Under the pieces are notes generated by a model that saw only the letters and a list, made by a program, of their open reading frames with translations, had not been told where the DNA came from and ran no database searches. This document shows, piece by piece, positions 46,940 through 57,225 of a stretch of DNA of 64,000 bases. A program made the position numbers and the translations under genes. Source of the stretch: Candidatus Thiocaldithrix dubininis. Lineage in GTDB: Bacteria; Pseudomonadota; Gammaproteobacteria; Thiotrichales; Thiotrichaceae. Location: contig CP124755.1 of the NCBI GenBank assembly GCA_029972135.1, forward strand, positions 248,001 to 312,000, given 5' to 3'. Each line of letters opens with the position of its first letter. The stretch's first letter is position 1.

Positions 46940-48037
46940 ATGATAGAAAAGACCAATCTCAAAACCTTAAAAGTTCGCGTCAAGGATAAACACCAATCTA
47001 TCCTTGAACGCATGGCATTTGAGGTGAATCAGGTCTGGAATTCAGCGAATGAAATAACCGCAACTTATTCCTATATCCCTGTACCTGAAGTAGGTTGGTT
47101 AAAAAACCATTTTTCCGCGTTTGATCTGCAAAAAGACCTAAAAAGTATTAAAGCAGAACGTGGATTTATCCTGCATTCAACCACTATTCAAGAAGTGATT
47201 GCGGTTCACTATAAATCACGTCGCCAGTTTAAAACCGACAAATTGCGCTGGCGCGTATCCGGTGGTACGCGTCGTTCCTTGGGATGGATACCATTTAAAT
47301 CGGGTGCAGCCCAATGGAAAAATGGACAAGTCTATTTTGCAGGGCATTTTTTCAAGGTGTGGGATAGCTACGGATTGTCTCAGTTTGAGTTCCGTTCGGG
47401 TTCATTCTCCCAAGATTCGCGTGGTCGTTGGTATTTCAATATTGTCGTGGAAGCTGCTCAAATCGCATCCCAAGCGACAGGTCAAGTCGGCATTGATTTA
47501 GGTTTAAAAGAAGTTACCACTTGTAGCAATGGTTTAAAGCTTGAATCTAAACAATTCTATCGTCAACTGGAAACAAAGTTAGGTGTGGCGCAACGGGCTA
47601 ATAAGAAGCAACGTGTTAAAGCTATCCACGCCAAGATCAAAAACCGTAGACTCAACCATATTCATCAATTCACCACACGATTAGTCAAAGACAATGCGCT
47701 AATCGTCGTCGGCAACGTTAATAGTTCCCAACTTGCTAAAACCAAGATGGCTAAATCGGTTTTGGATGCAGGTTGGTACATCCTGAAAACACAGCTTGAT
47801 TATAAATCGAAAGCGATGCAAGCCGTGTTTATAGAAGTGAATGAATCGTACACTACCCAAGCTTGTTCGTGTTGCGGCAGTATTTCTGCCAACAGTCCGA
47901 AAGGTAGAGCAGGCTTGCGAATAAGAGAATGGTCATGCCCTGAGTGTGGGGCGCTGCATGATAGAGATATTAATGCCGCCAAGAACATTCTCGCGCTCGG
48001 ACATGAGCGTCTGGCAGCAGGAATCCGCGCCCTTTAG
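46940..48037 (+). CDS. tnpB: TnpB RNA-guided nuclease (OrfB), copy 1
   Basis: 365 residues. N-terminal OrfB helix-turn-helix region, RuvC-I Asp186 in VGIDLGLKEVTT, C-terminal zinc ribbon with C309/C312 and C333/C336, and RuvC-III in HDRDINAAKN (Asp343). The usual RuvC-II Glu position reads VVGNVNSSQ (Gly258-Asn259), with Glu302 in VNESYTTQ as a possible substitute. TnpB uses an omega-RNA from the element's right end to cut empty donor sites. The 3' end lies 17 bp from the element end. Confidence 0.9.
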   Translation: MIEKTNLKTLKVRVKDKHQSILERMAFEVNQVWNSANEITATYSYIPVPEVGWLKNHFSAFDLQKDLKSIKAERGFILHSTTIQEVIAVHYKSRRQFKTDKLRWRVSGGTRRSLGWIPFKSGAAQWKNGQVYFAGHFFKVWDSYGLSQFEFRSGSFSQDSRGRWYFNIVVEAAQIASQATGQVGIDLGLKEVTTCSNGLKLESKQFYRQLETKLGVAQRANKKQRVKAIHAKIKNRRLNHIHQFTTRLVKDNALIVVGNVNSSQLAKTKMAKSVLDAGWYILKTQLDYKSKAMQAVFIEVNESYTTQACSCCGSISANSPKGRAGLRIREWSCPECGALHDRDINAAKNILALGHERLAAGIRAL

Positions 48038-48061
48038 GGCGGGGAGGATGTCAACTTGTTC

Positions 48062-48091
48062 GCCCTAGTGCTCGTTGCCTAGGGCTTTTTT
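48062..48091 (+). terminator. Rho-independent terminator
   Basis: GCCCTAG, ten-base loop, CTAGGGC, then six T. Lies 8 bp beyond the IS200/IS605 right end. Probably the original terminator of the lytic transglycosylase gene, now also ending tnpB/omega-RNA transcription. Confidence 0.88.
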
Positions 48092-48177
48092 ATGGTTTTG
48101 CTTCAGGCGCTGCTAGTCAGGTTTAAACCTGACGTGTATGCTTTTACGTTTCATTTAGATGGCTGTGGAGCATAACA

Positions 48178-49098
48178 ATGTCAATGTCTGATCGCGATGG
48201 GCTAATTTGGGTTGATGGGGAATTAGTTCCTTGGCGCGACGCGAAAACGCACGTCTTAACGCATACGTTGCATTACGGTATGGGCGTCTTTGAAGGCGTG
48301 CGTGCGTATAAAGCGGAAAAAGGTACAGCCATTTTCCGTTTGCAAGAGCATACTGATCGTTTATTTAATTCCGCAAAAATCATGCGGATGGCGATGCCAT
48401 TCAGCAAAGAACAATTAAATGAAGCGCAAAAAGCGGCAGTACGCGAGAATAAACTAGAATCGGCTTATATTCGCCCTATGTGTTATTACGGGGCGGAAGG
48501 CATGGGCTTACGTGCAGATAATCTGAAAACGCATGTTATGGTGGCAGCGTGGACGTGGGGTTCTTATTTAGGTGCGGAAAATATGGAAAAAGGTATCCGT
48601 ATTAAAACCTCATCTTTTACGCGCCATCATGTCAATGTCACCATGTGTAAGGCTAAAGCAAATGGCAACTACATTAATTCTATGTTGGCATTACGCGAAG
48701 CCTTAGATGATGGTTATGATGAAGCTTTAACCCTAGATGTTGACGGGTTCGTGGCAGAAGGTAGTGCTGAAAACTTCTTTATGGTGAAAGATGGCATTAT
48801 TTATACGCCAGAACTAACCGCTGCATTAAACGGTATTACCCGTAAAACCGTGATTCAATTAGCCGAGGATTTAGGCTATAGCGTACGTGAAAAGCGTATT
48901 ACTCGGGATGAAGTTTACGGTGCAGACGAAGCATTCTTTACTGGTACAGCCGCTGAAGTAACGCCGATTCGTGAATTAGATCGCCGTGCTATTGGTGAAG
49001 GTTCACGCGGACCTATTACGCAAAAACTGCAAGCCTTGTATTTAGATGTTGTGCATGGACGTGCCGAAAAATACCAAGATTGGTTAACTTACGTTTAA
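48178..49098 (+). CDS. ilvE: Branched-chain amino acid aminotransferase
   Basis: 306 residues; PLP class IV transaminase of Ile, Leu and Val synthesis. LIWVDGELVPWRDAKTHVLTHTLHYGMGVFEGVRAY at the N-terminus, PLP Lys in CKAKANGNYINSMLA, LTLDVDGFVAEGSAENFFMV, and FFTGTAAEVTPI. GGAG lies eight bases before the ATG. Followed closely by a zf-CHCC protein, a frequent gammaproteobacterial pair. Confidence 0.95.
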   Translation: MSMSDRDGLIWVDGELVPWRDAKTHVLTHTLHYGMGVFEGVRAYKAEKGTAIFRLQEHTDRLFNSAKIMRMAMPFSKEQLNEAQKAAVRENKLESAYIRPMCYYGAEGMGLRADNLKTHVMVAAWTWGSYLGAENMEKGIRIKTSSFTRHHVNVTMCKAKANGNYINSMLALREALDDGYDEALTLDVDGFVAEGSAENFFMVKDGIIYTPELTAALNGITRKTVIQLAEDLGYSVREKRITRDEVYGADEAFFTGTAAEVTPIRELDRRAIGEGSRGPITQKLQALYLDVVHGRAEKYQDWLTYV

Positions 49099-49112
49099 GC
49101 AGGAGGTGACTT

Positions 49113-49319
49113 ATGGTGAAGCCGAGTGTGACAGATTATCAAGAACTAGCTACCAGCCGAGAAGTCGTTATTAGAGCAAAAGATTTACCCTTACATTGCC
49201 CAACTGATGATAATGCCTTGTGGTGTGGTCATCCGCGCGTATTCTTAGCGCCAGAAGAACAGGCGGATAAAACCAGCCGTTGCCCCTACTGTGGCACATT
49301 ATATCGCTTGGTTGATTAA
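49113..49319 (+). CDS. zf-CHCC zinc-finger protein
   Basis: 68 residues, NDUFS6/zf-CHCC type: LHCPTDDNALWCGHPRVFL followed by RCPYCGTLYRL supplies the ligands. AGGAGG sits nine bases before the ATG at 49113, a very strong ribosome site. Co-transcribed with ilvE (14 bp gap). Role in bacteria unknown. Confidence 0.9.
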   Translation: MVKPSVTDYQELATSREVVIRAKDLPLHCPTDDNALWCGHPRVFLAPEEQADKTSRCPYCGTLYRLVD

Positions 49320-49326
49320 ATTATAT

Positions 49327-49363
49327 GCGGCTAACTTAAACCTATAGGATTTAAGTTAGCCGC
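49327..49363 (+). terminator. Strong hairpin after the zinc-finger gene
   Basis: GCGGCTAACTTAAA and TTTAAGTTAGCCGC form a perfect 14-bp stem around a nine-base loop, 7 bp after the stop. No U tract follows, so it may act by rho-dependent or RNA-stabilising means. Confidence 0.55.
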
Positions 49364-49469
49364 CTTGCAGTGCAACATTATTTTCCAAATATCGTTCGAT
49401 TATTTGTCGTAAAGCAATAAAGCCGCCTCCTTAAATCGTGTATGCTGCGTACATCTTTATCAAGCATTT

Positions 49470-51350
49470 ATGAGGCCAGCGATGGAAGTAGAGCAACTCG
49501 AAATCCGTGATTATTTAGCTAAAATTGCGCCCCTAACCGACCTCCCAAAAGAAGCCCTAAACGAAATTACGATGGCGTTGCAAATTCAGTACGCTAGACG
49601 GGGTACTGAGGTTTTAAAGATTGGGCAGCGCAATGATGTGGTGTATTTAATTCGTAGCGGTGCGGTGGAAGTTTTACTCGAAAATGGGGATTTATACGGT
49701 CGCTTTACCGAAGGCGAATGGGTGGGATACCGTTCCGTGATGCGTGGCGGCCCAGTGAGTTTAAATGTTAATGCAATTGAAGATACGCTGTTTTATGCGA
49801 TTCCCGCCGATAACTTTTTAGGTTTAGTCAAGCGTTACGACAAGGTACGTCAATATTTTGCTGAGCGTAAACCGGATCGCTTACGTTCTGCGATTCAGGA
49901 TATTCGTGGTGCAGATAATCACGCCATGATTGCCATGCATATTCGTGACTTAATGAAGCTGCCAATGTTGGTATCAGAAGAAGATAGTATCCGCCAAGTT
50001 GCGCAACAAATGACACAAGTTAATGCACAAACCGCAATGGTGACCAATCAAGAAGGTTTGTTATCAGGTATTGTAACCGACGTAGATTTTCGTAAGCGGG
50101 TCGTGGCTGAAGGGGTAGATGTAGCACTGCCAGTCTCGAATATTATGACTGCAAAACCGTTAACGCTCGCGCCAGACGATCAAGCTTCTGAAGCCTTATT
50201 ATTAATGGCGCGGCGTAATATTCGGCATATTCCGATTGTGGATAATGCTGAAGTGGTGGGGGTAATTTCCGCGACCGATTTATTGCGTAGCCAAAGCCAT
50301 AATGCGATTTATTTAGTGGGCGATATTTACGCGGCTAAAGATATTGAACGCTTAAAAATGTTAAGCGCTACCTTGCCCAAAGTATTGGTTAGCCTTGTGA
50401 ACAATAATATGCCTGCCTATGACATTGGGCATGCGATTAGTTCGATTGGGCAGGCCATTATGCGCCGCCTAGCAGCAATGGGTGAGGAGAAGTTTGGGCA
50501 GCCCCCCGTGCCGTATTGCTTAGTAGTCGCAGGTTCAATGGCGCGGCGTGAACAAACCGCGCATTCGGATCAAGACAATGGCATGATTCTGTCAGATGAT
50601 TATGATCCGGCTTTACACGGTGAATACTTTGCCAATTTAGCTAAGTTTATTTGTGACGGCTTAAACGAATGCGGTTATGTCTATTGCCCCGGCAATATTA
50701 TGGCAACCAATGAACAATGGCGGCAGCCGTATAAAGTTTGGAAAGACTATTTCACCAACTGGATTTTAACGCCAGAACCACAAGCCTTACTTTATTCCAC
50801 CATCTTCTTTGATATGCGTAGTCTCTACGGTGATGATTGCTTGCTGTATACCTTGCGCCAAGAGGTGTTGGATATGACCAAATCACATGCATTATTCCAA
50901 ACCTTATTAGCCAGCAATGCCTTGACCTTTAAACCCCCGTTGGGCTTTTTCCGTGGCTTTGTGTTGGACAAAGGCGGCAATAATGAGAAAGGCATGGATA
51001 TGAAGAAACGCGGGGTAGTGCCCGTGATTGATTTAGTGCGTGTCTTTGCGTTAGCGGAAGGCGTGCGTAAGGTCAATACGTGGGATCGCTTACAACAATT
51101 GGAAACGATTGAAGGTGGCGTATTATCCAGCAGTATGATCGAAGATTTACGCGATGCCTTTGAATTAATTAGTATGATACGGTTACGCCATCAAGCTGCT
51201 CAGATTGAAAAAGGGCAAGCACCCGACAATTATGTTCCACCTGAAGATCTCTCTGTTTTAGAGCGCCGTCACTTAAAAGATGCTTTTGAAGTGATCTCTA
51301 ATACACAAGGCATTATGAGCACCCACTATAAAGCTGATAGGTTTCGCTAA
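49470..51350 (+). CDS. CNB/CBS/DUF294 nucleotidyltransferase-like protein
   Basis: 626 residues. A cyclic nucleotide-binding domain (~1-130: VLKIGQRNDVVYLIRSGAVEVLL), a CBS pair (~150-275: VTDVDFRKRVVAEG, IPIVDNAEVVGVISATDLL), then a DUF294 nucleotidyltransferase domain with GSMARREQTAHSDQDNGMIL, and a DUF294-C tail (FFRGFVLDKGG). A cytosolic signalling protein that senses nucleotides; the modified target is unknown. Its stop codon overlaps the start of the exonuclease gene, so the two are a unit as in many Proteobacteria. Confidence 0.9.
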   Translation: MRPAMEVEQLEIRDYLAKIAPLTDLPKEALNEITMALQIQYARRGTEVLKIGQRNDVVYLIRSGAVEVLLENGDLYGRFTEGEWVGYRSVMRGGPVSLNVNAIEDTLFYAIPADNFLGLVKRYDKVRQYFAERKPDRLRSAIQDIRGADNHAMIAMHIRDLMKLPMLVSEEDSIRQVAQQMTQVNAQTAMVTNQEGLLSGIVTDVDFRKRVVAEGVDVALPVSNIMTAKPLTLAPDDQASEALLLMARRNIRHIPIVDNAEVVGVISATDLLRSQSHNAIYLVGDIYAAKDIERLKMLSATLPKVLVSLVNNNMPAYDIGHAISSIGQAIMRRLAAMGEEKFGQPPVPYCLVVAGSMARREQTAHSDQDNGMILSDDYDPALHGEYFANLAKFICDGLNECGYVYCPGNIMATNEQWRQPYKVWKDYFTNWILTPEPQALLYSTIFFDMRSLYGDDCLLYTLRQEVLDMTKSHALFQTLLASNALTFKPPLGFFRGFVLDKGGNNEKGMDMKKRGVVPVIDLVRVFALAEGVRKVNTWDRLQQLETIEGGVLSSSMIEDLRDAFELISMIRLRHQAAQIEKGQAPDNYVPPEDLSVLERRHLKDAFEVISNTQGIMSTHYKADRFR

Positions 51351-52036
51351 TGTTTGACTGGTTTTCACCAGAGGCTAAGAAGAAGCGTCTTCTGAAAAAG
51401 GTGACGCATCCGACTGCCCAGCGCTATTTGCAAGCCCCGTTTCCCAAACTGACGGATAATGTTTGGGATTTGGATTATTTAGTATTAGATTTTGAAACTA
51501 CGGGCTTAGATCCGAATAAAGACGCGATTCTCAGCATGGGTTATACCGAAATTAAGCAAGGGCGTGTGCATTTATCCGCGTGTAAACACCGTATTATTAA
51601 ATTAAATATGGTATTACCGCCGGAAACGGTCGTGGTGCATAAAATTACTGATGACCGTATGCAAGCGGGCATGCACTTACACGATGCGTTGCATGAGTTG
51701 TTAGAACACATGACGGGCAAAGTGATTGTGGTGCATTATGAGCCGATTGAGCACAATTTCTTGAAAGGCGCTATGACCCGTGTGTATGGGCAAGCGCTAC
51801 CTATGTTATTCGTGGATACCTTGGCGATGGAAAAGCGCTTCATGGATAAATCCATGCAGGTGGTCAAGCCAAACCAGTTGCGTTTAGGAAATTTGCGCAA
51901 ACATTACAACTTGCCACGTTATCCAGCGCATAATGCATTGGAAGACGCGATTGCTACGGCTGAACTATTTTTAGCCGAATTGTGTCAAATGCAAGAAAGT
52001 CAGCCTAATGTTACGTTAGGCAATTTATTAAGTTAA
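51350..52036 (+). CDS. DnaQ-like 3'-5' exonuclease (DEDDh)
   Basis: 228 residues. Exo I is LVLDFETTGLDP, Exo II VVHYEPIEHNFLKGAM and Exo III HNALEDAIATAELFLA, giving the DEDDh set. Short N-terminal basic region (EAKKKRLLKKV). Translationally coupled to the CNB/CBS/DUF294 gene. Not the Pol III epsilon subunit itself, as judged by the N-terminus and context. Confidence 0.88.
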   Translation: MFDWFSPEAKKKRLLKKVTHPTAQRYLQAPFPKLTDNVWDLDYLVLDFETTGLDPNKDAILSMGYTEIKQGRVHLSACKHRIIKLNMVLPPETVVVHKITDDRMQAGMHLHDALHELLEHMTGKVIVVHYEPIEHNFLKGAMTRVYGQALPMLFVDTLAMEKRFMDKSMQVVKPNQLRLGNLRKHYNLPRYPAHNALEDAIATAELFLAELCQMQESQPNVTLGNLLS

Positions 52037-52100
52037 TGATTTTAGGGTTGACCAGTACCGCAATAATGCTTAATGTCAACTAGTTTTAGGGTGAACACTT

Positions 52101-52307
52101 ATGGCACGTATTACTGTAGAAGATTGTCTGCAACACGTCGACAATAACTTTGATTTAGTTTTAAAAGCCGCTAAACGCGCGCGAGATATTGCACATGGCG
52201 CTCAGCCATTAGTTCCAGAAGAAGGCGATAAACCCACGGTGATTGCGTTACGCGAGATTGCCGAAGGCATTGTGAGCAAGAAATCTGCAAACGCCTATCA
52301 CGATTAA
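52101..52307 (+). CDS. rpoZ: RNA polymerase omega subunit
   Basis: 68 residues, [32 protein letters not shown] and [15 protein letters not shown], the omega signature. Shorter C-terminus than in E. coli. Upstream of spoT as in most gammaproteobacteria. Assists polymerase assembly and forms part of the ppGpp site. Confidence 0.95.
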   Translation: MARITVEDCLQHVDNNFDLVLKAAKRARDIAHGAQPLVPEEGDKPTVIALREIAEGIVSKKSANAYHD

Positions 52308-52332
52308 TTCTAGTAAAGAAGTGGGGGTGCTT

Positions 52333-54528
52333 GTGGACACTGCAAGTTATCCAAGCGGTTTTTTCCGCTCTGCCGATCTTATGCAAATGATCGAGCGTTA
52401 TATGTCCGAACCGGATGTGAGCAAGGTTTATAATGCTTTTTTGTTAGCGGCAGATGCTCACAATGGTATTACTCGTAAATCGGGTGAGCCTTATATTACG
52501 CATCCCCTCGAAGTGGCTGGCATCCTAGCGGATTTGCATATGGATGCCGACACGGTCAGTGCAGCCTTATTGCATGATGTGATTGAAGATACCGATTACA
52601 CCAAACAACAATTAGCTGGTCATTTTGGTTCGACCGTCGCGGATTTAGTGGATGGTGTAACCAAGTTGGAAATGGATAAAACCTATTCCACGAAGCAAGA
52701 AGTCGTCATTGCTAGTTTTCATAAAATGATGCAAACGATGACCGACGATTTTCGCGTGGTATTAATTAAATTAGCGGATCGTCTGCACAATATGCGTACT
52801 TTAGGCAGTATGAAGCCGGAAGCACGGCGGCGTATTGCGCATGAAACGTTCACTATTTATATTCCTTTGGCACGGCGCATGGGGATGAATGCGATACGCC
52901 GTGAGCTGCAATTATTAGCCTTTCAGCAGCTTTATCCGTGGCGTAGTCGCTGCATTCACAGTGAGTTACAGACTTATTTAGCAAATAATAGCCAACGGCA
53001 TAATCAGATTTTAGAAACGGTTGCCGAGCGTATTATGGGCGCTTTGCCCGGTAGTGCGGTGTTTTTATGGGAGAAAAATCTTTTCACCCTGTATAACCGC
53101 ATTAAAGAACATATTAAAAGCCAAGGTGGTACGTTTAACATTAATAAAGAAATGTTAGAGGTGCGAATTTTGGTACGTAATTGGCAGGATTGTTATGTAG
53201 CTTTGGGTCTAATCCATAGCTTATATCATCCGCAATTGGGCAAATTTAAGGATTATATTGCTAATCCCAAAACCTATGGCTTTCAAGCGCTGCAAACGGT
53301 GGTGCTAACCCCTAGCCGCCAATTAGTGCGCATTCAAATTCAAACGCGAGAAATGTATCAAGTAGCGCAATACGGGGTGGCGGCGCAATGGCGTTTTCCG
53401 GATATGAGCGCTGACCAAAAGCCGAATATTACGCAAGATGCTTTAAACCGTTGGTTAGGGCAGGTACGGGATTTAGGCGATCAATCTGCAAATCCGTTTG
53501 AATTTTTTTCGTATATGCAATCGGATTTGAATAATGCCGAACTGAGTGCTTTAACCCCGAAAGGCGAAGTGAAAGAATTTCCGCCGGGTTCAACTTTGGT
53601 TGACTTTGCCTATTCGATTCATACCGATGTTGGGCATCATTGCATCGGCGCGTTAGTGGATGGGATTGAGCGACCGTTACGCACAGTTATTCCGAATCAT
53701 ATGGCGGTGATTGAAGTATTAACCGATCCGCACGCCACGCCACAGCCTTCTTGGTTGAATTTTGTAAAGACGGCGCGGGCACGTTCCAGTATTCAATCTT
53801 GGTTAAGGCATCAAACCGCTGAAGAACGCTTAGCTTTAGGGCGGCAGCGCCTAGACATTAGCTTGCACAGTCGTGGCGGCAGTTTTGCGAATGTGGAAGA
53901 TCAGCGTTTAACCGAAGTCTTAGACGCCTTGCATTATAAGGACTTAAATGAGTTCTATACGGCAATTGGGCAAGGCGAACAGTGTTCTAAATTAATGGCG
54001 GAACGTTTATTGGGGCATACCCAGTCGATTGAAACCGATAAAGCAGACAATACCTTATTAATCAAAGGTACGTCGGGGTTAGTCGTCAAAATGGCTAACT
54101 GTTGTTTGCCCTTACCGCGTGAAACCATTGTGGCTCATCAAGATTTACACAGTGGTTTAGCGATTCACCGAGCGGATTGTGTGCATTTACAAAAAATTGC
54201 GCAGCCTGATGATATTTTATCCGTGGCTTGGGCAGAAGAAATGCAGCATCAAAAGTTTTCTGCTGGTGTAGTGCTGGAAGTGCAGGATGTGAAAGGGGTA
54301 TTGCATAATATTACGCGCGTCTTGGATAAGATGGACGTGAATATTGTGGATTTAAAAATCAGCGGTGATGATCGCATTCAACAAGATACCTTGATTATTC
54401 AGGTCAATGACATTAACCATTTACAAGAAGTCATGCGTCAGTTAAAACACATTCCCAATGTGTTATCTGTTAATCGACTAATGAGTAGAACATCGCATGA
54501 CTACCAAAACGATCATCTCTACGCCTAA
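52333..54528 (+). CDS. spoT: SpoT/RelA family (p)ppGpp hydrolase, synthetase site degenerate
   Basis: 731 residues from GTG 52333, preceded by a run of five G; GTG 52321 and ATG 52381 are alternatives. The HD hydrolase domain is intact: [35 protein letters not shown]. The synthetase domain looks degenerate: the usual EVQIRT reads RIQIQT, the Asp-containing motif before AVRVI reads MLEVRILVR, and GYQSLHT reads GFQALQT. A TGS domain ([21 protein letters not shown]) and C-terminal ACT ([18 protein letters not shown]) follow. So likely a ppGpp hydrolase. The end overlaps ridA. Confidence 0.9.
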   Translation: MDTASYPSGFFRSADLMQMIERYMSEPDVSKVYNAFLLAADAHNGITRKSGEPYITHPLEVAGILADLHMDADTVSAALLHDVIEDTDYTKQQLAGHFGSTVADLVDGVTKLEMDKTYSTKQEVVIASFHKMMQTMTDDFRVVLIKLADRLHNMRTLGSMKPEARRRIAHETFTIYIPLARRMGMNAIRRELQLLAFQQLYPWRSRCIHSELQTYLANNSQRHNQILETVAERIMGALPGSAVFLWEKNLFTLYNRIKEHIKSQGGTFNINKEMLEVRILVRNWQDCYVALGLIHSLYHPQLGKFKDYIANPKTYGFQALQTVVLTPSRQLVRIQIQTREMYQVAQYGVAAQWRFPDMSADQKPNITQDALNRWLGQVRDLGDQSANPFEFFSYMQSDLNNAELSALTPKGEVKEFPPGSTLVDFAYSIHTDVGHHCIGALVDGIERPLRTVIPNHMAVIEVLTDPHATPQPSWLNFVKTARARSSIQSWLRHQTAEERLALGRQRLDISLHSRGGSFANVEDQRLTEVLDALHYKDLNEFYTAIGQGEQCSKLMAERLLGHTQSIETDKADNTLLIKGTSGLVVKMANCCLPLPRETIVAHQDLHSGLAIHRADCVHLQKIAQPDDILSVAWAEEMQHQKFSAGVVLEVQDVKGVLHNITRVLDKMDVNIVDLKISGDDRIQQDTLIIQVNDINHLQEVMRQLKHIPNVLSVNRLMSRTSHDYQNDHLYA

Positions 54529-54886
54529 CGCGCCGCAAGCGATTGGAACTTATTCACAAGCGGTACGTGCGGGTAATACCGTGTATTTATCTGGGCAAAT
54601 TCCCCTAGTGCCAGAAACCATGCAAATGGTGGAAGGCGATATAACGGTACAAGTTCGCCAATGTTTTCAGAATCTAGCCGCAATTGCTGAGGCGGCGGGT
54701 GGTTCATTAAACGATTGTGTGAAAGTACACGTTTTCTTAACTGATTTAGCAAACTTTCCGATTGTAAATCAAGTAATGGCGGAATTTTTCAGCGAGCCTT
54801 ATCCGGCGCGTGCTGCGATTGGGGTTGCGTCATTACCCCGCGCTGCCCAAGTAGAAGTCGATGCCATTATGGTGTTAGACCACTAA
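54497..54886 (+). CDS. ridA: RidA family enamine/imine deaminase
   Basis: 129 residues: [37 protein letters not shown], active-site Arg in [22 protein letters not shown]. Hydrolyses reactive 2-aminoacrylate from PLP enzymes. Overlaps spoT by 32 bp, the standard neighbourhood. Confidence 0.94.
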   Translation: MTTKTIISTPNAPQAIGTYSQAVRAGNTVYLSGQIPLVPETMQMVEGDITVQVRQCFQNLAAIAEAAGGSLNDCVKVHVFLTDLANFPIVNQVMAEFFSEPYPARAAIGVASLPRAAQVEVDAIMVLDH

Positions 54887-54928
54887 ACTTTTTTATCCTT
54901 TCCGTTCTAACCCTCAAGGACTAGCACC

Positions 54929-56428
54929 ATGTTAAAACATGCTGGGCGTAAACTTGCGGCCATTGATCTTGGCTCGAATAGCTTCCACATGATTGTGGTA
55001 CAAGTGGATAACCACGGTCAGGTAACGGTGTTAGACCGCTTACGTGAATCTGTACGGTTAGGCGGTGGCTTAGATGACAAAGGCAATTTAGTGCCTGCTG
55101 CCCAACAACGTGCTTTAGCTTGTTTAAGTCGTTTTGGTGAACGGATCAAGGATTTTCCATCAGAAAATGTGGCGGCGGTGGGTACGAATACCTTACGGCA
55201 GACTAAAAATGCGGCTGAATTTTTGCAATTAGCCGAAGCCGCTTTAGGTCATCCAATTTCCATTATTAGCGGGCGTGAAGAAGCGCGTTTGATTTATTTA
55301 GGTGTGTCGCATTCGCTAGCACAAGATCATCGTGGTAAGCGTTTTGTGATGGATATTGGCGGCGGCAGTACAGAATTGATTATTGGACAAGGCTATGACC
55401 CCATTCATTTAGAAAGCCTGCGCATGGGGTGTGTGAGTAGTACTAATCGCTTCTTTGCCAACGGCAGTTTAGGTAAAGCCAATTGGGAAAAAGCTTTAAC
55501 CGCCGCCCACTTAGAATTAATGCCGATTAAAGCAGCTTATCGGGCGATTGGTTGGGAATCGGCAACCGGTGCTTCTGGCACGATTCGCGCCGTAAAAAAA
55601 GTGATTCAACAGACTGGCTTAGCGCCTTATGGCATTACCTTAGACGATATGTATCAGGTGCGCGACAGGATGATGGAAGCCGGGCATATTGATAAGTTAA
55701 AGCTGCCGGGTTTGAGTGATGAACGTAAACCTGTCTTCGCAGGCGGTTTAGCTATTTTAATTGCGGTGTTTGAAGCCTTAAAAATCAAGCGCATGATGGT
55801 ATCAGACGGCGCATTACGTGAAGGCTTGATTTATGACCGTCTCGACCGTTATCAGCATATCGATTTACGCGATAAGACCGTGCATGCCTTGCAGCAACGC
55901 TTTCAAGTGGATAGTTTTCATGCAGAGACAGTGCGTAAAACCGCGCATAAGCTGTTTAATCGTTGCCAAGACGATTGGAAATTGCCGGATGAGTTTGACA
56001 CCTTATTAGGTTGGGCGGCTGATTTGCATGAGGTTGGCTTAGCCATTGCGCATACCAGTTATCATAAACACGGTGGCTATTTGCTGGAAAATGCAGATTT
56101 ACCCGGCTTTTCTAATGAAGAACAGCGTTGGTTAAGCGTATTAGTGCGCACGCATCGTCAAAAACTCTCACCTAAGCTATTTGAATTGTTGAATCCGCGT
56201 AGTTATCAAAGCGCCTTGTATCTCAGTATTATTTTACGCATGGCGGTGTTACTGCATCGTTCACGAAATGAACACGCTCCCCGCATTGAACGCTTGCGTT
56301 TAGGCAAAAATAAAATCGAAATCAGCTTTACTGAAAAGAACTTGCAAGCCAAGCGCCCGTTATTAGTGGCAGATCTGGAACGGGAAAAAGAATTTTTGGC
56401 CGCAGTTAATGTTGAGCTGAATTTTTAG
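54929..56428 (+). CDS. ppx: Exopolyphosphatase / pppGpp phosphohydrolase
   Basis: 499 residues, Ppx/GppA family. ASKHA phosphate loop AAIDLGSNSFHMIVVQV, then AVGTNTLRQTKNA, ISGREEARLIYLGV, FVMDIGGGSTELIIG and ASGTIRAVKKV; C-terminal HD-like domain (WAADLHEVGLAIAHTSYHKHGGYLL). The length matches full Ppx/GppA enzymes. Degrades polyphosphate or pppGpp; next to spoT and ridA. Overlaps the convergent broken gene by 23 bp. Confidence 0.92.
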   Translation: MLKHAGRKLAAIDLGSNSFHMIVVQVDNHGQVTVLDRLRESVRLGGGLDDKGNLVPAAQQRALACLSRFGERIKDFPSENVAAVGTNTLRQTKNAAEFLQLAEAALGHPISIISGREEARLIYLGVSHSLAQDHRGKRFVMDIGGGSTELIIGQGYDPIHLESLRMGCVSSTNRFFANGSLGKANWEKALTAAHLELMPIKAAYRAIGWESATGASGTIRAVKKVIQQTGLAPYGITLDDMYQVRDRMMEAGHIDKLKLPGLSDERKPVFAGGLAILIAVFEALKIKRMMVSDGALREGLIYDRLDRYQHIDLRDKTVHALQQRFQVDSFHAETVRKTAHKLFNRCQDDWKLPDEFDTLLGWAADLHEVGLAIAHTSYHKHGGYLLENADLPGFSNEEQRWLSVLVRTHRQKLSPKLFELLNPRSYQSALYLSIILRMAVLLHRSRNEHAPRIERLRLGKNKIEISFTEKNLQAKRPLLVADLEREKEFLAAVNVELNF

Positions 56429-57225
56429 GACGATATTTACGTTCAATTTCTGGCTGATAACTGTATTCGGCACTGGTACGCACTTCAATCGCTTGGTTGA
56501 CAATTTCAGGCGCTTGGTTGCGTATTTCAGTGCGTAAATTCACTAAAGGGCGCAAATCCGCGCTATAGCCGATTTGTTGTATGACTAGCAAGGTTTCAAC
56601 CGCAAATAATAAACGGTATTGCGCATATTGGTTATAAATTAGCGCATATTGCCATTCGCCTAATAAGGTATTGATCTGTTCGCGCAAATCGGGGTTACTA
56701 CGTTGATAAGCTTGCACATACCGAATCCGCTCCCGAATTTTATTCTCTTCCTGCCGAAGCTGATTTAAGTTAATCAAAATCGTGCTTTCTTGTTGCTGGT
56801 TAAGCCACTGCGCCAAATATTGGCTATTGGCATCGGTATAAGGTTGAAACGTGGTTTTATTGGTTTTAAGCAGCTTGCTTTGCTTCAGTTGTTGACCCGC
56901 TTTGTCAATTTGCTCATCCACTAACACCCATTCAGCTTGTTCGGATTTTAAGCTTTCGCCTAGCGCATCTTGAATCGTGTTTTTCAGACGATTAGCTTCG
57001 GTATCAAACATCTTGCGGACATATTGATTCTCGCCTGTTTGGTAATACATCCAAAAGGTACGACGGCTTTTATCAATATCTTGATAAGCTTTCGTAAGTT
57101 GTGTTTGACGCGCCCAACGATTATCTACAATTCGTTGCAAAAAGGGGCGTTGATGCGGCATTTGCTCACCCATTGCCGTAACCTTAGCGAAAAAGCTTTG
57201 TAAGCTTTTTGACATCCTCCCCGCC

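Larger units (their letters stand above)
46421..48054 (+). mobile_element. IS200/IS605-family element, copy 1 (1634 bp, tnpA and tnpB divergent)
   Basis: Both copies in this window share sequence from CAAGGAAGCC after a TTAC to GATGTCAA. As in IS608, the left flank is TTAC (46417-46420) and the right end is TCAA, with no target duplication. Sub-terminal hairpins: CCCC/GGGG near the left end and GCCCTTTAGGGC at 48029-48040 near the right end. The insertion sits between a lytic transglycosylase gene and its terminator. Confidence 0.92.
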
